A DNA stretch of 64,000 nucleotides, from NCBI RefSeq assembly GCF_025143985.1, contig NZ_CP083564.1:124001-188000 (forward strand), given 5' to 3'. Positions 26,290 to 35,835 of this stretch are shown here, one piece after another. Origin of the DNA: Sulfitobacter sp. W027. Its GTDB lineage: Bacteria; Pseudomonadota; Alphaproteobacteria; Rhodobacterales; Rhodobacteraceae. Under the pieces are notes generated by a model. It searched no databases, had not been told where the DNA came from, and worked only from the letters and a program-made list of their open reading frames with translations. The translations under genes were made by a program, and so were the position numbers. Every line of letters starts with the position of its first letter. The first letter of the stretch is position 1.

Positions 26290-27218
26290 TCGGCAATCTC
26301 TTCACGCTAAAACAGCTTGAAGCGCTGATCTGGGTCGCCGACCTTGGCAGCTTCCGCCGCGCCGCCGCGCATCTGAATACCACGCAGCCGAATATCTCGG
26401 CCCGGATATCAGGGCTCGAGGCGACTTTGGGCGTGACGTTGATGCAACGCGATGCCGGGTCGATCCGACTGACCGAAAAGGGCACCGCCCTACTGACCCA
26501 AGCCCGCCGTGTGCTGCGGGAGGCCGAAGCTCTGGTCGAAACCGCCGCGCGGCCCGATCTGATCGACGACAGCCTGCGGCTTGGGGTGACCGAAGTGGTC
26601 GCCAGCACATGGCTGCGCCCCTTTCTGCGCGCGCTGGCCGAGGCTTATCCCAATCTTACCGTCGAACTTACCGTCGATCTATCGCGTGATCTGGATCAAG
26701 AACTCGCCGCCCATGCGCTTGACCTGACGTTGCAAACCGCGCCCTTCTCGACCCCGGCGAGCGGGCAGGTGGATTTGGCGACCTACGACTATATCTGGGT
26801 GGCCGCCCCTGAATTGGCCGCACAGATTGGCCCCGCACCCGATTTTGCCGCGATGCTGCGCCATCCGGTGCTTGGCCATGCGCGGCACACGCAGGCGCAT
26901 TCTGATCTGATCCGTCATTTCGATGGCACCACCGCGACCAAGGCCCGTTTGGTGCCGTCTAGCAGCCTATCGGCGGCGATGAACATGGTGCTCGACGGGA
27001 TGGGCGTGGCGGTAATGCCGCGTGTTATGGTGGCAGGCGCCTTGGTCGACGGGGCGCTGCGTATTCTGCCCGCCGCATGGCATCCGCGCCCACTGCAGGT
27101 CGCCGCGCGTTATCACGCGGATCGCACGCCCGCCTATGTCACCCGCGCCGCCGAGCTGGCCCGTGACTGCGCTCAGGTCTTCGAGGCCGAGGATCGAAAA
27201 AACCTTTCACACCCATAG
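26286..27218 (+). CDS. LysR family transcriptional regulator
   Basis: The 310-residue protein has an N-terminal winged helix-turn-helix (LKQLEALIWVADLGSFRRAAAHLNTTQPNISARISGLE) and a LysR substrate-binding domain from about residue 95. It overlaps hemC by ATGA, although it probably controls the hydantoinase-like genes 62 bases downstream, which lie on the same strand. LysR effectors are usually substrates or products of the adjacent pathway. The binding site and effector are not identifiable here. Confidence 0.93.
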   Translation: MIGNLFTLKQLEALIWVADLGSFRRAAAHLNTTQPNISARISGLEATLGVTLMQRDAGSIRLTEKGTALLTQARRVLREAEALVETAARPDLIDDSLRLGVTEVVASTWLRPFLRALAEAYPNLTVELTVDLSRDLDQELAAHALDLTLQTAPFSTPASGQVDLATYDYIWVAAPELAAQIGPAPDFAAMLRHPVLGHARHTQAHSDLIRHFDGTTATKARLVPSSSLSAAMNMVLDGMGVAVMPRVMVAGALVDGALRILPAAWHPRPLQVAARYHADRTPAYVTRAAELARDCAQVFEAEDRKNLSHP

Positions 27219-27280
27219 AATATAATAATTTGCAACGATGCTGCGCCCGCTCCTATCCTGCGCCCAAAGAGGAGTGAGAC

Positions 27281-29356
27281 ATGGCATCAACCATTCGACT
27301 GGGCGTAGACATCGGCGGCACCTTCACCGACGTGGTGCTGGAAAAGGGCGGGGAGAGCTTCTCGACCAAAGTGCTGACCACCTATGCCGCGCCCGAGAAC
27401 GCGATCATCGACGGGATGCATCAGGTCTGCGCCAAGGCCGGGATCACGCCCAACGATCTGACCCAGATCATCCACGGCACCACGCTGGCTACCAATGCGC
27501 TGATCGAGCGGCGCGGGGCCAAGACGGCGCTGATCACCACCCAAGGTTTCCGCGACGTGATCGAGATGCGCACCGAAAGCCGCTTCGAGCAGTATGACTT
27601 GAACCTCAACCTGCCCGAACCGCTGCTGCCGCGCCAGATGCGCTACACGGTGGAAGAGCGCGTCGATGCTACCGGCGCCGTACTTTTGCCGCTCGACCGG
27701 GCCGAGGTCGAGGCGCTGGCGGACCGCATCGCCGAAGCGGGTTATGAGAGCGTCGCGGTGGGGCTGATCCATTCGTATCTGAACGACACGCATGAGCGCA
27801 TGATCCGCGAGGTGCTGGAGGAGCGGCTGCCCGGCGTCATGGTCTCGATCTCCGCCGAGGTGTCGCCGCAGATGCGCGAGTACGAGCGGTTCAACACCGT
27901 GGTCGCCAATGCCTATATCAAACCGCTGATGAAATCCTACCTCGGGCGGCTCGAAGGGCGGCTGCAGGAGGAGGGTGTCTCTTGCAACATCTTCCTGATG
28001 CACTCGGGCGGCGGCATCATCTCGATCGAAAGCGCCGCCGAATTCCCGGTGCGGCTGGTGGAATCCGGCCCGGCGGGCGGGGCGGTCTTTGCCGCGAACA
28101 TCGCCGCGCGCTACGGGCTCGACAAGGTGCTGAGCTTTGATATGGGCGGCACCACGGCTAAAATCTGCTTGATCAAAAACCAGACGCCCAAGACCAGCCG
28201 GGTCTTCGAAGTGGCGCGGACCTACCGTTTCAAGAAAGGCTCCGGCATGCCGATCTCGATCCCGGTGATCGATATGGTAGAGATTGGGGCAGGCGGTGGT
28301 TCTTTGGCCCATGTCGATGCGATGCGACAAATTCGTGTGGGGCCCGAAAGCGCGGGGTCCGAGCCCGGACCGGCTTGCTACGGTCGGGGTGGTGCGAAAC
28401 CTGCCGTAACGGACGCCGATCTGGTGCTGGGCAAGCTTGATCCTGACAATTTCGCGGGTGGCTCGATCAAGCTTGATACCGCAAGCTCTGAAGGGGCGTT
28501 GCAGGACGTAATTGGCAAGGAGATCGACATGGACGCCGCCACCGCTGCCTTCGGTCTGGCCGAGGTGGTGGACGAGAACATGGCCAATGCCGCCCGTGTT
28601 CACGCGGTCGAAAACGGCGAGGACCTTAGCGAATACACGATGATCGCTTTCGGTGGGGCAGCGCCGCTCCATGCCGGGCGGCTCTGTGAAAAACTGGGTG
28701 TCGAACGCCTGCTGGTGCCGCCCGGTGCCGGGGTTGGCTCGGCCATCGGCTTCCTGCGCGCGCCTTTCAGCTTTGAGGCCAACCGCTCGGTCTACATGAA
28801 ACTTTCGAATTTCGATGCGCCGCGCATCAAGGTGTTGCTGACGGAGCTGCAAGAAGAAGCCACCGGTTTTGTCCGCAACTGCGATGCCAAGGCCAAGATC
28901 CTGTCGGAATTCAAAGTCTACATGCGCTACAGCGGGCAGGGCTGGGAGATCCCGATCATCCTCGGGGCAGATGACGCGATGAACCCAGATGCCGCGCGGT
29001 TCGAGACGCTCTTCGAGGCAGATTATGCCAAGCTCTTTGGCCGCACCGTCGAAGGCTTGGACATCGAGATCACCGTTTGGGCGGTCAACGCCACCACCCC
29101 ACCTGAACAAGTGGCACGGATCACCGGCGCGACCCCCGGCGCTGCAGCAAATGCGGCCAGCACAAGGCGCATGTTCGACCCGGCCTTGGCCGAATATTGC
29201 GATGCGGCTGTGGTGCTGCGCGGTGAAATGGCACCGGGCAGCACCACCCAAGGCCCCGCTGCGATTACTGAGGATGAGACCACGATCATTGTCCCCGCGT
29301 CGCGCCAAGCCATCTGCCAGCCGGACGGCTGCATCGACATCACCGTGAAAGGGTAA
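27281..29356 (+). CDS. hyuA: Hydantoinase/oxoprolinase family subunit A
   Basis: The 691-residue protein is the ATP-binding HyuA-type subunit, with the actin-like GVDIGGTFTDVVLEKG start, the HGTTLATNALIERRG segment and a second FDMGGTTAKICL phosphate loop near residue 290. HyuA with HyuB hydrolyses cyclic amides such as 5-oxoproline, N-methylhydantoin or related compounds using ATP. Which one is unclear from sequence. The GGAG-type site precedes the ATG and HyuB follows after 4 bases. A 691-residue ORF on the opposite strand is a codon-structure shadow. Confidence 0.93.
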   Translation: MASTIRLGVDIGGTFTDVVLEKGGESFSTKVLTTYAAPENAIIDGMHQVCAKAGITPNDLTQIIHGTTLATNALIERRGAKTALITTQGFRDVIEMRTESRFEQYDLNLNLPEPLLPRQMRYTVEERVDATGAVLLPLDRAEVEALADRIAEAGYESVAVGLIHSYLNDTHERMIREVLEERLPGVMVSISAEVSPQMREYERFNTVVANAYIKPLMKSYLGRLEGRLQEEGVSCNIFLMHSGGGIISIESAAEFPVRLVESGPAGGAVFAANIAARYGLDKVLSFDMGGTTAKICLIKNQTPKTSRVFEVARTYRFKKGSGMPISIPVIDMVEIGAGGGSLAHVDAMRQIRVGPESAGSEPGPACYGRGGAKPAVTDADLVLGKLDPDNFAGGSIKLDTASSEGALQDVIGKEIDMDAATAAFGLAEVVDENMANAARVHAVENGEDLSEYTMIAFGGAAPLHAGRLCEKLGVERLLVPPGAGVGSAIGFLRAPFSFEANRSVYMKLSNFDAPRIKVLLTELQEEATGFVRNCDAKAKILSEFKVYMRYSGQGWEIPIILGADDAMNPDAARFETLFEADYAKLFGRTVEGLDIEITVWAVNATTPPEQVARITGATPGAAANAASTRRMFDPALAEYCDAAVVLRGEMAPGSTTQGPAAITEDETTIIVPASRQAICQPDGCIDITVKG

Positions 29357-29360
29357 GCCC

Positions 29361-31070
29361 ATGGCACAGACACATTCAAACGTCGCCTATCAGGTCATGT
29401 GGAACCGGCTGATCTCGGTCGTCGAGGAACAGGCGCAGGCGCTGGTGCGCACCGCCTTTTCAACCTCGGTGCGCGAGGCGGGCGATCTCTCGGCGGGCGT
29501 CTATGACACCGAGGGCCGGATGCTGGCGCAGGCGGTCACCGGCACGCCCGGACACGTCAACGCCATGGCTGACGCGGTGGCGCATTTTATCCGCCGCATT
29601 GGGCGGCAGAACATCCGCGAAGGCGATGTCTATATCACCAACGACCCTTGGGAGGGGACAGGCCATCTGCATGACATCACCATGGTCACGCCGTCCTTTC
29701 ATCGCGGCAAGCTGGTCGGGTTTTTCGCCTGCACCGCGCATATCGTAGACATTGGTGGGCGCGGTTTTGGCGCGGATGCAGCGAGTGTCTATGAAGAAGG
29801 CCTCTATCTGCCGATCATGAAGTTCGCCGATGCGGGCGAGGTCGACGCAACACTGGTGCGGATCATCCGCGGCAACGTGCGCGAGCCGGATCAACTGATT
29901 GGCGACATCTACGCGTTGACCACCTGCAACGAGATCGGCCACCGCCGTTTGGTCGATATGATGGGGGAGTTTGACCTCGCAGATCTTGAAGGTATCGCCG
30001 CCTTCATCCTCGACAATTCCCGCCGCGCCACGCTGGAGCGCATCAATGCGCTGCCGCGCCAGCGGGCCACTGGGGAGATGACGATTGACGGTTTCGACAC
30101 GCCGATCACGCTTAAGGTCACGGTAAGCATCGAGGAGGATCGCATCCTATCAGATTTCGCCGGCACCTCGGGGATTGATAAAAAGGGCATCAACTGTCCA
30201 TTGGTCTATACCAAGGCCTATGCCTGCTACGCGCTGAAATGCGCTATCGCCCCGGAGATTCCCAATAACGCGGCCTCGCTCGCCCCGTTTGAGATCGCCG
30301 CGCCGGAGAACACGATCGTTCATGCGCTACACCCCGCGCCAGTCGCGCTGCGCCATATTGTCGGGCATTTCGTGCCGGATACGGTCTATGCCGCGCTCGA
30401 TCAAATCTTGCCAAACTTGGTGCCGGCCGAAGGTGCGGGCTGCCTGTGCAACTTCCAAGTCAGTCTGCGCCCCCGCACGGATACCCAACCGCCCAAGGGT
30501 GCAAGGCGCGCCGAGGTGCTGACCTTCAACTCCGGCGGCTCGGGTGCGCGGCCAGAACATGACGGGCTGAATGCCACGGCTTTCCCTTCAGGCGTGATGA
30601 CCATGCCGGTTGAGGCCACAGAACATGCAGGACCGGTGGTGATCTGGCGTAAGGAACTGCGGCCCGACAGCGGCGGGGCAGGACGTCAGCGCGGCGGGCT
30701 GGGACAGTATATGGAGGTCAGCGCCCGCGAGGGGCATGAGTTCGACATGCAGGCGATGTTCGACCGCGTCGATCATCCCGCTCGTGGGCGGCAGGGCGGC
30801 AAGCCTGGCGCACCCACAACAATTGCCCAAGATGACGGCACCCCGATGCGTGGCAAGGGCAAGCAGTTCGTGCCGCATGGCCGCCGGGTGATGATGGCCT
30901 TCCCCGGTGGCGCGGGATACGGCGATGCGTCTGAGCGCCCCAAGGAACTAGTCAAACGCGATCTGCTGCGCGGCTATATCTCTGCAGAGGTTGCTACCGC
31001 GGACTATGGGCTGAGCGCTGAGGACATTCGTGAGGTACAAGAAGCGATCCGCAAAGGTGCGGACCTGTGA
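29361..31070 (+). CDS. hyuB: Hydantoinase/oxoprolinase family subunit B
   Basis: The 569-residue HyuB-type protein has the N-terminal NVAYQVMWNRLISVVEEQA, the FSTSVREAGDLSAGVYDTEG segment, DVYITNDPWEGTGHLHD and GGSGARPEHDGLNATAFPSG, typical of the family. It forms the catalytic complex with HyuA encoded immediately upstream. The gene ends near 31070 and is followed by a 96-base gap before the fumarylpyruvate-hydrolase-like gene. Acetone-carboxylase subunits are relatives, but their third subunit is absent here. Confidence 0.93.
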   Translation: MAQTHSNVAYQVMWNRLISVVEEQAQALVRTAFSTSVREAGDLSAGVYDTEGRMLAQAVTGTPGHVNAMADAVAHFIRRIGRQNIREGDVYITNDPWEGTGHLHDITMVTPSFHRGKLVGFFACTAHIVDIGGRGFGADAASVYEEGLYLPIMKFADAGEVDATLVRIIRGNVREPDQLIGDIYALTTCNEIGHRRLVDMMGEFDLADLEGIAAFILDNSRRATLERINALPRQRATGEMTIDGFDTPITLKVTVSIEEDRILSDFAGTSGIDKKGINCPLVYTKAYACYALKCAIAPEIPNNAASLAPFEIAAPENTIVHALHPAPVALRHIVGHFVPDTVYAALDQILPNLVPAEGAGCLCNFQVSLRPRTDTQPPKGARRAEVLTFNSGGSGARPEHDGLNATAFPSGVMTMPVEATEHAGPVVIWRKELRPDSGGAGRQRGGLGQYMEVSAREGHEFDMQAMFDRVDHPARGRQGGKPGAPTTIAQDDGTPMRGKGKQFVPHGRRVMMAFPGGAGYGDASERPKELVKRDLLRGYISAEVATADYGLSAEDIREVQEAIRKGADL

Positions 31071-31130
31071 AAGAGTTGCCGCTTAAGGCCTTATAGGCGC
31101 GGGGGTCATTGACTGTTACAAAGCGCGAGT

Positions 31131-31160
31131 GTTCCTTGGCCGCAACATGCCAAGAGGAAC
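31131..31160 (+). promoter_or_regulatory. Hairpin that may mask a ribosome-binding site
   Basis: The bases 31131-31140 pair with 31149-31160 (10 base pairs, 2-base bulge, 8-base loop) and include the AAGAGGA ribosome site of the next gene. If formed in the mRNA it would lower initiation at the ATG at 31167. This is a prediction from pairing only. Confidence 0.35.
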
Positions 31161-31166
31161 CCAGTG

Positions 31167-31856
31167 ATGTATGTGATTGACCCCCCAAAGCAGAGCAGCC
31201 TTGCCGTTCAAGGCACCAACGACCGTTTTCCGGTGCGCCGTGTCTTTTGCGTTGGCCGTAACTATGAAGCGCATGTGCTTGAGATGGGCAATGATATGCG
31301 TGACCCGCCGTTCTTTTTCACCAAACCTGCCGATGCCACGCTTGATACGCCCTGCACCGTGCCATATCCGCCGCTGACGGAGGATTTTCATTTCGAGGCA
31401 GAGCTTGTGATCGCCATCGGCAAGGGTGGCGCGAATATCGCGGAAGCTGATGTGATGGATCACATCTGGGGGGCCTCCGTGGGCATTGATTTTACCCGCC
31501 GTGATCTTCAGGCCCAAGCCAAGAAGATGGGCCGCCCGTGGGACTGGTCTAAGGCGTTTGATAATTCCGCGCCCATCGCACCGATCTTGCCGATTGCAGA
31601 TGTTGCTTCGGTTGAGACAGGGCGCATCTGGTTGGCCGTAAACGGTGAGATGAAACAAGAGGCCGATCTGTCGCAGATGATCTGGTCGGTGCGCGAGCAT
31701 ACCGCAACCCTTTCACGGGCAGTCATACTGGCGCCGGGCGATATCATCATGACGGGCACGCCAGCCGGGGTTGGCGCCGTGGTGCCGGGTGATGTGTTGA
31801 CTGGCGGCGTCGATGGCATTGCTGAGTTTGAGGTTACCGTCGGCCCGCGCGCGTGA
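31167..31856 (+). CDS. Fumarylacetoacetate hydrolase family protein, probably fumarylpyruvate hydrolase
   Basis: The ATG at 31167 is preferred to the in-frame GTG three bases earlier because AAGAGGA is well spaced. The 229 residues form the short single-domain FAH fold with VFCVGRNYEAHVLEMG, PPFFFTKPADA, FHFEAELVIAIGKGG and DFTRRDLQAQAKKMGRPWDW. The short length and these segments resemble fumarylpyruvate hydrolases of gentisate breakdown more than full-length fumarylacetoacetases. The next gene encodes a zeta-class GST isomerase that would feed it its substrate, overlapping it by GTGA. Confidence 0.88.
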   Translation: MYVIDPPKQSSLAVQGTNDRFPVRRVFCVGRNYEAHVLEMGNDMRDPPFFFTKPADATLDTPCTVPYPPLTEDFHFEAELVIAIGKGGANIAEADVMDHIWGASVGIDFTRRDLQAQAKKMGRPWDWSKAFDNSAPIAPILPIADVASVETGRIWLAVNGEMKQEADLSQMIWSVREHTATLSRAVILAPGDIIMTGTPAGVGAVVPGDVLTGGVDGIAEFEVTVGPRA

Positions 31857-32500
31857 GCGATCTGGCGCTGTATAATTACTTCCGCTCCTCGACTTCGGTC
31901 CGGGTGCGGGCGGCGCTGAATCTCAAGGGGCTGCGCTATGACTATGTGCCGCTGTCCTTGCTTGCCGGAGAACAACATGGGGCCGAACATCTGGCGCTGA
32001 ACCCTTCGGGGGCGGTGCCGACCTTGGTGACGGGGCAGGGGCCGCTGTCGCAATCAATGGCAATCCTTGAGTGGTTGGATGAGGCATTCCCCGAACCGCC
32101 GCTTCTGCCGCCCGACGCGTGGGGCCGCGCGCGGGTGCGCTCGCTGGCGTATTTGGTGGCGCAAGATGTGCACCCGGTGAACAATCTTCGGGTGCTGCGG
32201 CACCTTGAGGGTGAGTTTGGCGCAGATGCCCCCGCCAAGGCGGCGTGGTTTAGCCATTGGGCCAGCGCAGGGATGACGGCACTGGAAACGCGGCTTTCGC
32301 AGGAACCTGAAACCGGCAAGTTCTCCCACGGCGACAGGGTGGGGCTGGCCGACCTCTGTCTATACGCGCAGGTGCTTAACAACGCCCGCTTTGAGGTCGA
32401 TATGACCCCCTATCCGACGATCCGTCGTATTCACGCCAATTGCATGGCCCTCCCTGAATTGGAACGCGCCGTGCCGGCCAACCAGCCCGACGCGGTCTAG
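31853..32500 (+). CDS. Zeta-class glutathione S-transferase (maleylacetoacetate/maleylpyruvate isomerase)
   Basis: A GTG start overlaps the preceding stop codon (GTGA), giving 215 residues. The N-terminal thioredoxin-like domain has the zeta-class RSSTSVRVR active-site motif, followed by NPSGAVPTL and the LSQSMAILEWL cis-proline region; the C-terminal helical domain includes VAQDVHPVNNLRVL. Zeta-class enzymes convert maleylacetoacetate or maleylpyruvate to the fumaryl isomer using glutathione. The short FAH-type hydrolase upstream favours maleylpyruvate, but no ring-cleaving dioxygenase is nearby. It is 3 bases from the convergent TTC38-like gene. Confidence 0.9.
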   Translation: MSDLALYNYFRSSTSVRVRAALNLKGLRYDYVPLSLLAGEQHGAEHLALNPSGAVPTLVTGQGPLSQSMAILEWLDEAFPEPPLLPPDAWGRARVRSLAYLVAQDVHPVNNLRVLRHLEGEFGADAPAKAAWFSHWASAGMTALETRLSQEPETGKFSHGDRVGLADLCLYAQVLNNARFEVDMTPYPTIRRIHANCMALPELERAVPANQPDAV

Positions 32501-32503
32501 CGC

Positions 32504-33871
32504 TTAGGTACTGGCCAACGTCCGCTCGGCCCTTGCACGCGCCTGCGCGGCAAGGTCAGGCAGGCCGGTCTTTTCATAGACTTCGCTCAGCATCAGGTTC
32601 AGCGGCACGCCGTCGGGATCATAGGTGCGGCGCATTTCCAAAGCCTGCTGCGCGGCAGAGGCCCGACCATCACGCACCAGTGCATCAAGATGGATCTGCT
32701 CAAACAGATCGCGCTGGGCATGGCTGCCGCCGCATTCCGCCATCCGAGGCAGAGCCATGCCCAATTCGCGGATTGCGGTGCTCCAATCCCCTTCGGCATG
32801 GGCGGCGATGCCACGGGCGGCAGGCAGGGCGACTTCGGCCCATGCGGCATGGTCATAGGCGTTAGTTTCGGCGGCGCGGGCTTCTATTGCGGTGAGCATC
32901 TCTGCCGCCTCGGGTCGTTCGGTGCGGCAAAGGGCATAGAGGTATTGCAGTGTCAGGAAGGGGCTGACCGTGTCTTGCCCCCGGGCCGCTACATGATCGG
33001 CTACATCGCTCCAACGGTCTCCGACATCAATGCCTGCAAACTCCATTCGCGCCAATAGAGACACCGCGCCGACCTGATCTTGGGAATAGTCCTTCTCCAG
33101 CCCCCAGATGTGTTGGTCATAGGCGGCGCGCACGTCGTCATGGCGACCTTGCGACAGGTAGAAGAGCGCCAGATGCCACCAGTTATGACTGCGCATGAAG
33201 GAGTTCAGATCGCTCCAAGTCTCTGCCACGCTTTCCATGAAGCGCGCGCCTTCGGCCACGCGGCCTTGGGTAAGCATCACATGGGCCATCGCGTGATGCG
33301 CCCAAGGTTCATCATGGCGCAGCTCCATCGCACGGCGGGCGGCGGCCTCGGCCCGGTCGAGCAGGTGGCACTGCTCGTAGCCAAATGCGATCATGCCGTG
33401 GGTATAGGCAATGTCCTCGGCCTCGGGCACGGATTTCAGCGCCAGGCGCAACATGCCAGCGGCATCGCCGGTGTTGAAGAGATGGTATTGCGCCAGTTTC
33501 AGCATCGCCAGATCGCGCGGCCATTGGTCAGTGAGCGTGTCGCAGGCAGCTAGAAGGGCAGGCACATCGCCCTCGACCCAATGCCCCACCACGCGAATGA
33601 CTTCTTGTTCACGGGCGTTTGCGACTTTCGAGGCGTTGGCGCGTTCTAGATAGGGACGCGCCTTTGACGGCGCTATGGGATGCTCAAGAAACATCCACAA
33701 AAGGGCCGCGTAGGCGTTGACCAGCGGGCAGTCTGGGTCGGTATCGGCGGCGGCGATGATGCCTGCGGCTTTGGGCTGGTAGGACAGAAAACCGTGGATG
33801 AAATCATTGATCGCCTGCAGGGTTTCCGGGCGGCTGGCTGTCGTTTCCAATCCGTAAAGGTCTTGTGTCAT
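32504..33871 (-). CDS. TTC38-like tetratricopeptide protein
   Basis: I place the start at the ATG at 33871 (MTQDLYGLETTASR) with GGAGA upstream, giving 455 residues; the in-frame extension lacks family similarity. The protein resembles tetratricopeptide repeat protein 38: a helical alpha-alpha repeat chain with a conserved RSHNWWHLALFYLSQGRHDD segment. This family is found from bacteria to animals without a biochemical role that I know. No signal peptide is evident. It overlaps the upstream alpha/beta hydrolase gene by ATGA and belongs to that operon. Confidence 0.88.
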   Translation of the reverse strand: MTQDLYGLETTASRPETLQAINDFIHGFLSYQPKAAGIIAAADTDPDCPLVNAYAALLWMFLEHPIAPSKARPYLERANASKVANAREQEVIRVVGHWVEGDVPALLAACDTLTDQWPRDLAMLKLAQYHLFNTGDAAGMLRLALKSVPEAEDIAYTHGMIAFGYEQCHLLDRAEAAARRAMELRHDEPWAHHAMAHVMLTQGRVAEGARFMESVAETWSDLNSFMRSHNWWHLALFYLSQGRHDDVRAAYDQHIWGLEKDYSQDQVGAVSLLARMEFAGIDVGDRWSDVADHVAARGQDTVSPFLTLQYLYALCRTERPEAAEMLTAIEARAAETNAYDHAAWAEVALPAARGIAAHAEGDWSTAIRELGMALPRMAECGGSHAQRDLFEQIHLDALVRDGRASAAQQALEMRRTYDPDGVPLNLMLSEVYEKTGLPDLAAQARARAERTLAST

Positions 33872-34677
33872 CTCGGGTCTCCGGCGGTGTCGTGAAATTG
33901 GCGCAGGTATTGGGCGACGGCAGGGGCTGCGTCCCAATGGATCGAATGGCCCGCATCGGGCAGAGTGGCCTGCACCACGTTCGGTATCTGCGCGAAAGCT
34001 TCTTCAGCGGCGGCGCGGGGGATCAGCAGGTCTTCGGCCCCGTGGAGCACTTGGGTCGGGCAGGTCAGATCAAAGGGCCGGACCGTGGGGCGGAAACCGC
34101 GTAGTGCTTCGAGTTGATGGGCCATGGCTTCCGCACTTTGTGCATGGGGATAGGCCAGCGCGGCGGAGAGGGCGATGTCTGTATTGGCTGGATCGGTGAA
34201 GAAACCGGGGACGAAAATCCACGGGTAAAGCGCGCGAAGCCAAAGCTGCTCCCCCTCCGGCGCGTGGCGGACGGCGAGCAGCGCGTCGAACACCGCCATG
34301 GTGCGCGGCGCACGGACCGGGGCGGAGGCGAGGATGCTGAGCGCTTGGATGCGCTCGGGTGCTAAGCCAAAAAGCTCCATCGCCATCAGCCCGCCCATGG
34401 AATGGCCGACAACGTGAAAGGTCTCATGCCCCAGATGGTCCATCAGGGCCAGCGCATCCCGTGCCATCTGCGCGACGGAGGTTTCGGCGTCCCAAGGTGT
34501 CGTGCGCCCGGTGCTGCGGTTGTCGGGCCGGATCAGGGTGAAGTGATCGGAAAGCAAAGGGGCCAGTGCACCCCAACTCGCGCTGTCGCTCAGCATCCCG
34601 GCCAGCATCAAAAGCGGCGGGCCGCTGCCGTCGACCTCGTAATGGAAGGAGATATCGGAGAGGGGCAGATCAGGCAT
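33868..34677 (-). CDS. Alpha/beta hydrolase
   Basis: The 269 residues show an alpha/beta-hydrolase fold with the nucleophile elbow GHSMGG (S93), the oxyanion region near LMLAGMLSD, and a C-terminal DAGHSIHWD segment providing the catalytic histidine. A middle aspartate is expected in HGAEDLLIPR. The pattern resembles 3-oxoadipate enol-lactonase-type and carboxylesterase members; substrate unknown. It overlaps the TTC38-like gene by four bases and the P1 peptidase gene by eight, so the three are coupled. Confidence 0.92.
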   Translation of the reverse strand: MPDLPLSDISFHYEVDGSGPPLLMLAGMLSDSASWGALAPLLSDHFTLIRPDNRSTGRTTPWDAETSVAQMARDALALMDHLGHETFHVVGHSMGGLMAMELFGLAPERIQALSILASAPVRAPRTMAVFDALLAVRHAPEGEQLWLRALYPWIFVPGFFTDPANTDIALSAALAYPHAQSAEAMAHQLEALRGFRPTVRPFDLTCPTQVLHGAEDLLIPRAAAEEAFAQIPNVVQATLPDAGHSIHWDAAPAVAQYLRQFHDTAGDPR

Positions 34678-35671
34678 TCAGCGTGCTCCAACAAGGCAGA
34701 AGATCCCCTCCGGCAGGGGTGGCTGCATAGATCGCGCGGCCGATGGCGCGTGACAGGCAAAGGGCGGCGGCATGGCCGATCATCGCCACATCGCCCGCAG
34801 GCCGCGCCGCGGTCGAGAGGGAAAAGACCAGATCGCCGTCATTGGGCATATGTGCTGGCACCACAGCGCGGGCAATGCCGTCATGGGCGGCAACGGCGAC
34901 GCGTTGGCATTCGGCTTTGGTCAGCGTGGCATCGGTGGCGACGATGGCGATGGTGGTATTGGCGCGGGCCGACATGGCGGCCATCTTGCGGCTTTCAAGG
35001 GTGAGGCCCAAACCGGTGGAAGGGTCTGGTCCCAGCCCGCCAAACTCCCTGTCGATCTCAAATGGGGCGGCGTGGAAGTAGCGGTCACCGGGCGTGGTGA
35101 CGGCACCGACCGGATTGGCCCCCACCAACGCGCCGACCATGCTGCCATCGGGCAGCAGTAGGCTGGCAGAGCCGAGACCACCTTTTACCATCGCGCTGAG
35201 CGCGCCCGTGCCCGCGCCGACAGAGCCTATCTCGAACTCCTTGCCCGCTGCCTCAAGGGCTTTGCGGCCCAGATCGACATAGGGGTTCTGCGCCCATTCC
35301 TTGTCTCCGCCGTTGAGCAAATCAAACAGGATCGCACCGGGCACCAGCGGAATCAGCGCATCGCCCACACGAAAACCACGCCCCTGCGCACGGAGCGCAT
35401 CCACCACGCCTGAGCAGGCGTCGAGCCCGTAGGCAGAGCCGCCCGAGAGCACCAGCGCATCCACCGCCGCGACGGTTTTATCGGGGGCCAGCAAATCAGT
35501 CTCGCGCGTGCCCGGCGCACCACCCATGACATGAACAGAGGCCGTGAAGGGCGCATCGCCGATCAGCACGGTGCTGCCGGATTTCAGCCGCGCGTCCTGC
35601 GCATTGCCCACCTTGATCCCCGTCACATCGGTGATCAGGTTGCGGGGGCCGGGGCGCATCGGGGCGCTCAT
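34670..35671 (-). CDS. P1 family (DmpA-type) autoprocessing aminopeptidase
   Basis: The ATG at 35671 gives 333 residues beginning MSAPMRPGPRNLITDV; earlier in-frame starts add only unconserved residues. The protein matches the P1/DmpA family, self-cleaving N-terminal nucleophile peptidases that include beta-peptidyl aminopeptidases: VGNAQDARLKSGSTVL, LVLSGGSAYGLDAC and ANTTIAIVATDATLTK, where the nucleophile of the beta chain is expected. No signal peptide is seen. The eight-base overlap with the hydrolase gene supports cotranscription. The substrate is unknown. Confidence 0.9.
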   Translation of the reverse strand: MSAPMRPGPRNLITDVTGIKVGNAQDARLKSGSTVLIGDAPFTASVHVMGGAPGTRETDLLAPDKTVAAVDALVLSGGSAYGLDACSGVVDALRAQGRGFRVGDALIPLVPGAILFDLLNGGDKEWAQNPYVDLGRKALEAAGKEFEIGSVGAGTGALSAMVKGGLGSASLLLPDGSMVGALVGANPVGAVTTPGDRYFHAAPFEIDREFGGLGPDPSTGLGLTLESRKMAAMSARANTTIAIVATDATLTKAECQRVAVAAHDGIARAVVPAHMPNDGDLVFSLSTAARPAGDVAMIGHAAALCLSRAIGRAIYAATPAGGDLLPCWSTLNA

Positions 35672-35835
35672 GTCAGGCTCTTCACGTGAAACATCCCCGT
35701 ACTGGTGCAAATGGGCGAGGGGTCTAGCAGTGGCATCGTCACTCCGGCATTGATTTCGCGCGGAGTTTGCGCGCTTCCCCAGCGGATGCCAAGACCCGGT
35801 AACGGCAGGCGACGAGAGTGCTCAGCATAGGCCGC

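Noticed and set aside
27287..29362. A 691-residue open frame on the minus strand opposite hyuA
   Set aside because: It mirrors the real HyuA coding region almost exactly and is explained by GC-rich third positions; no family motif, signal or ribosome site supports it.
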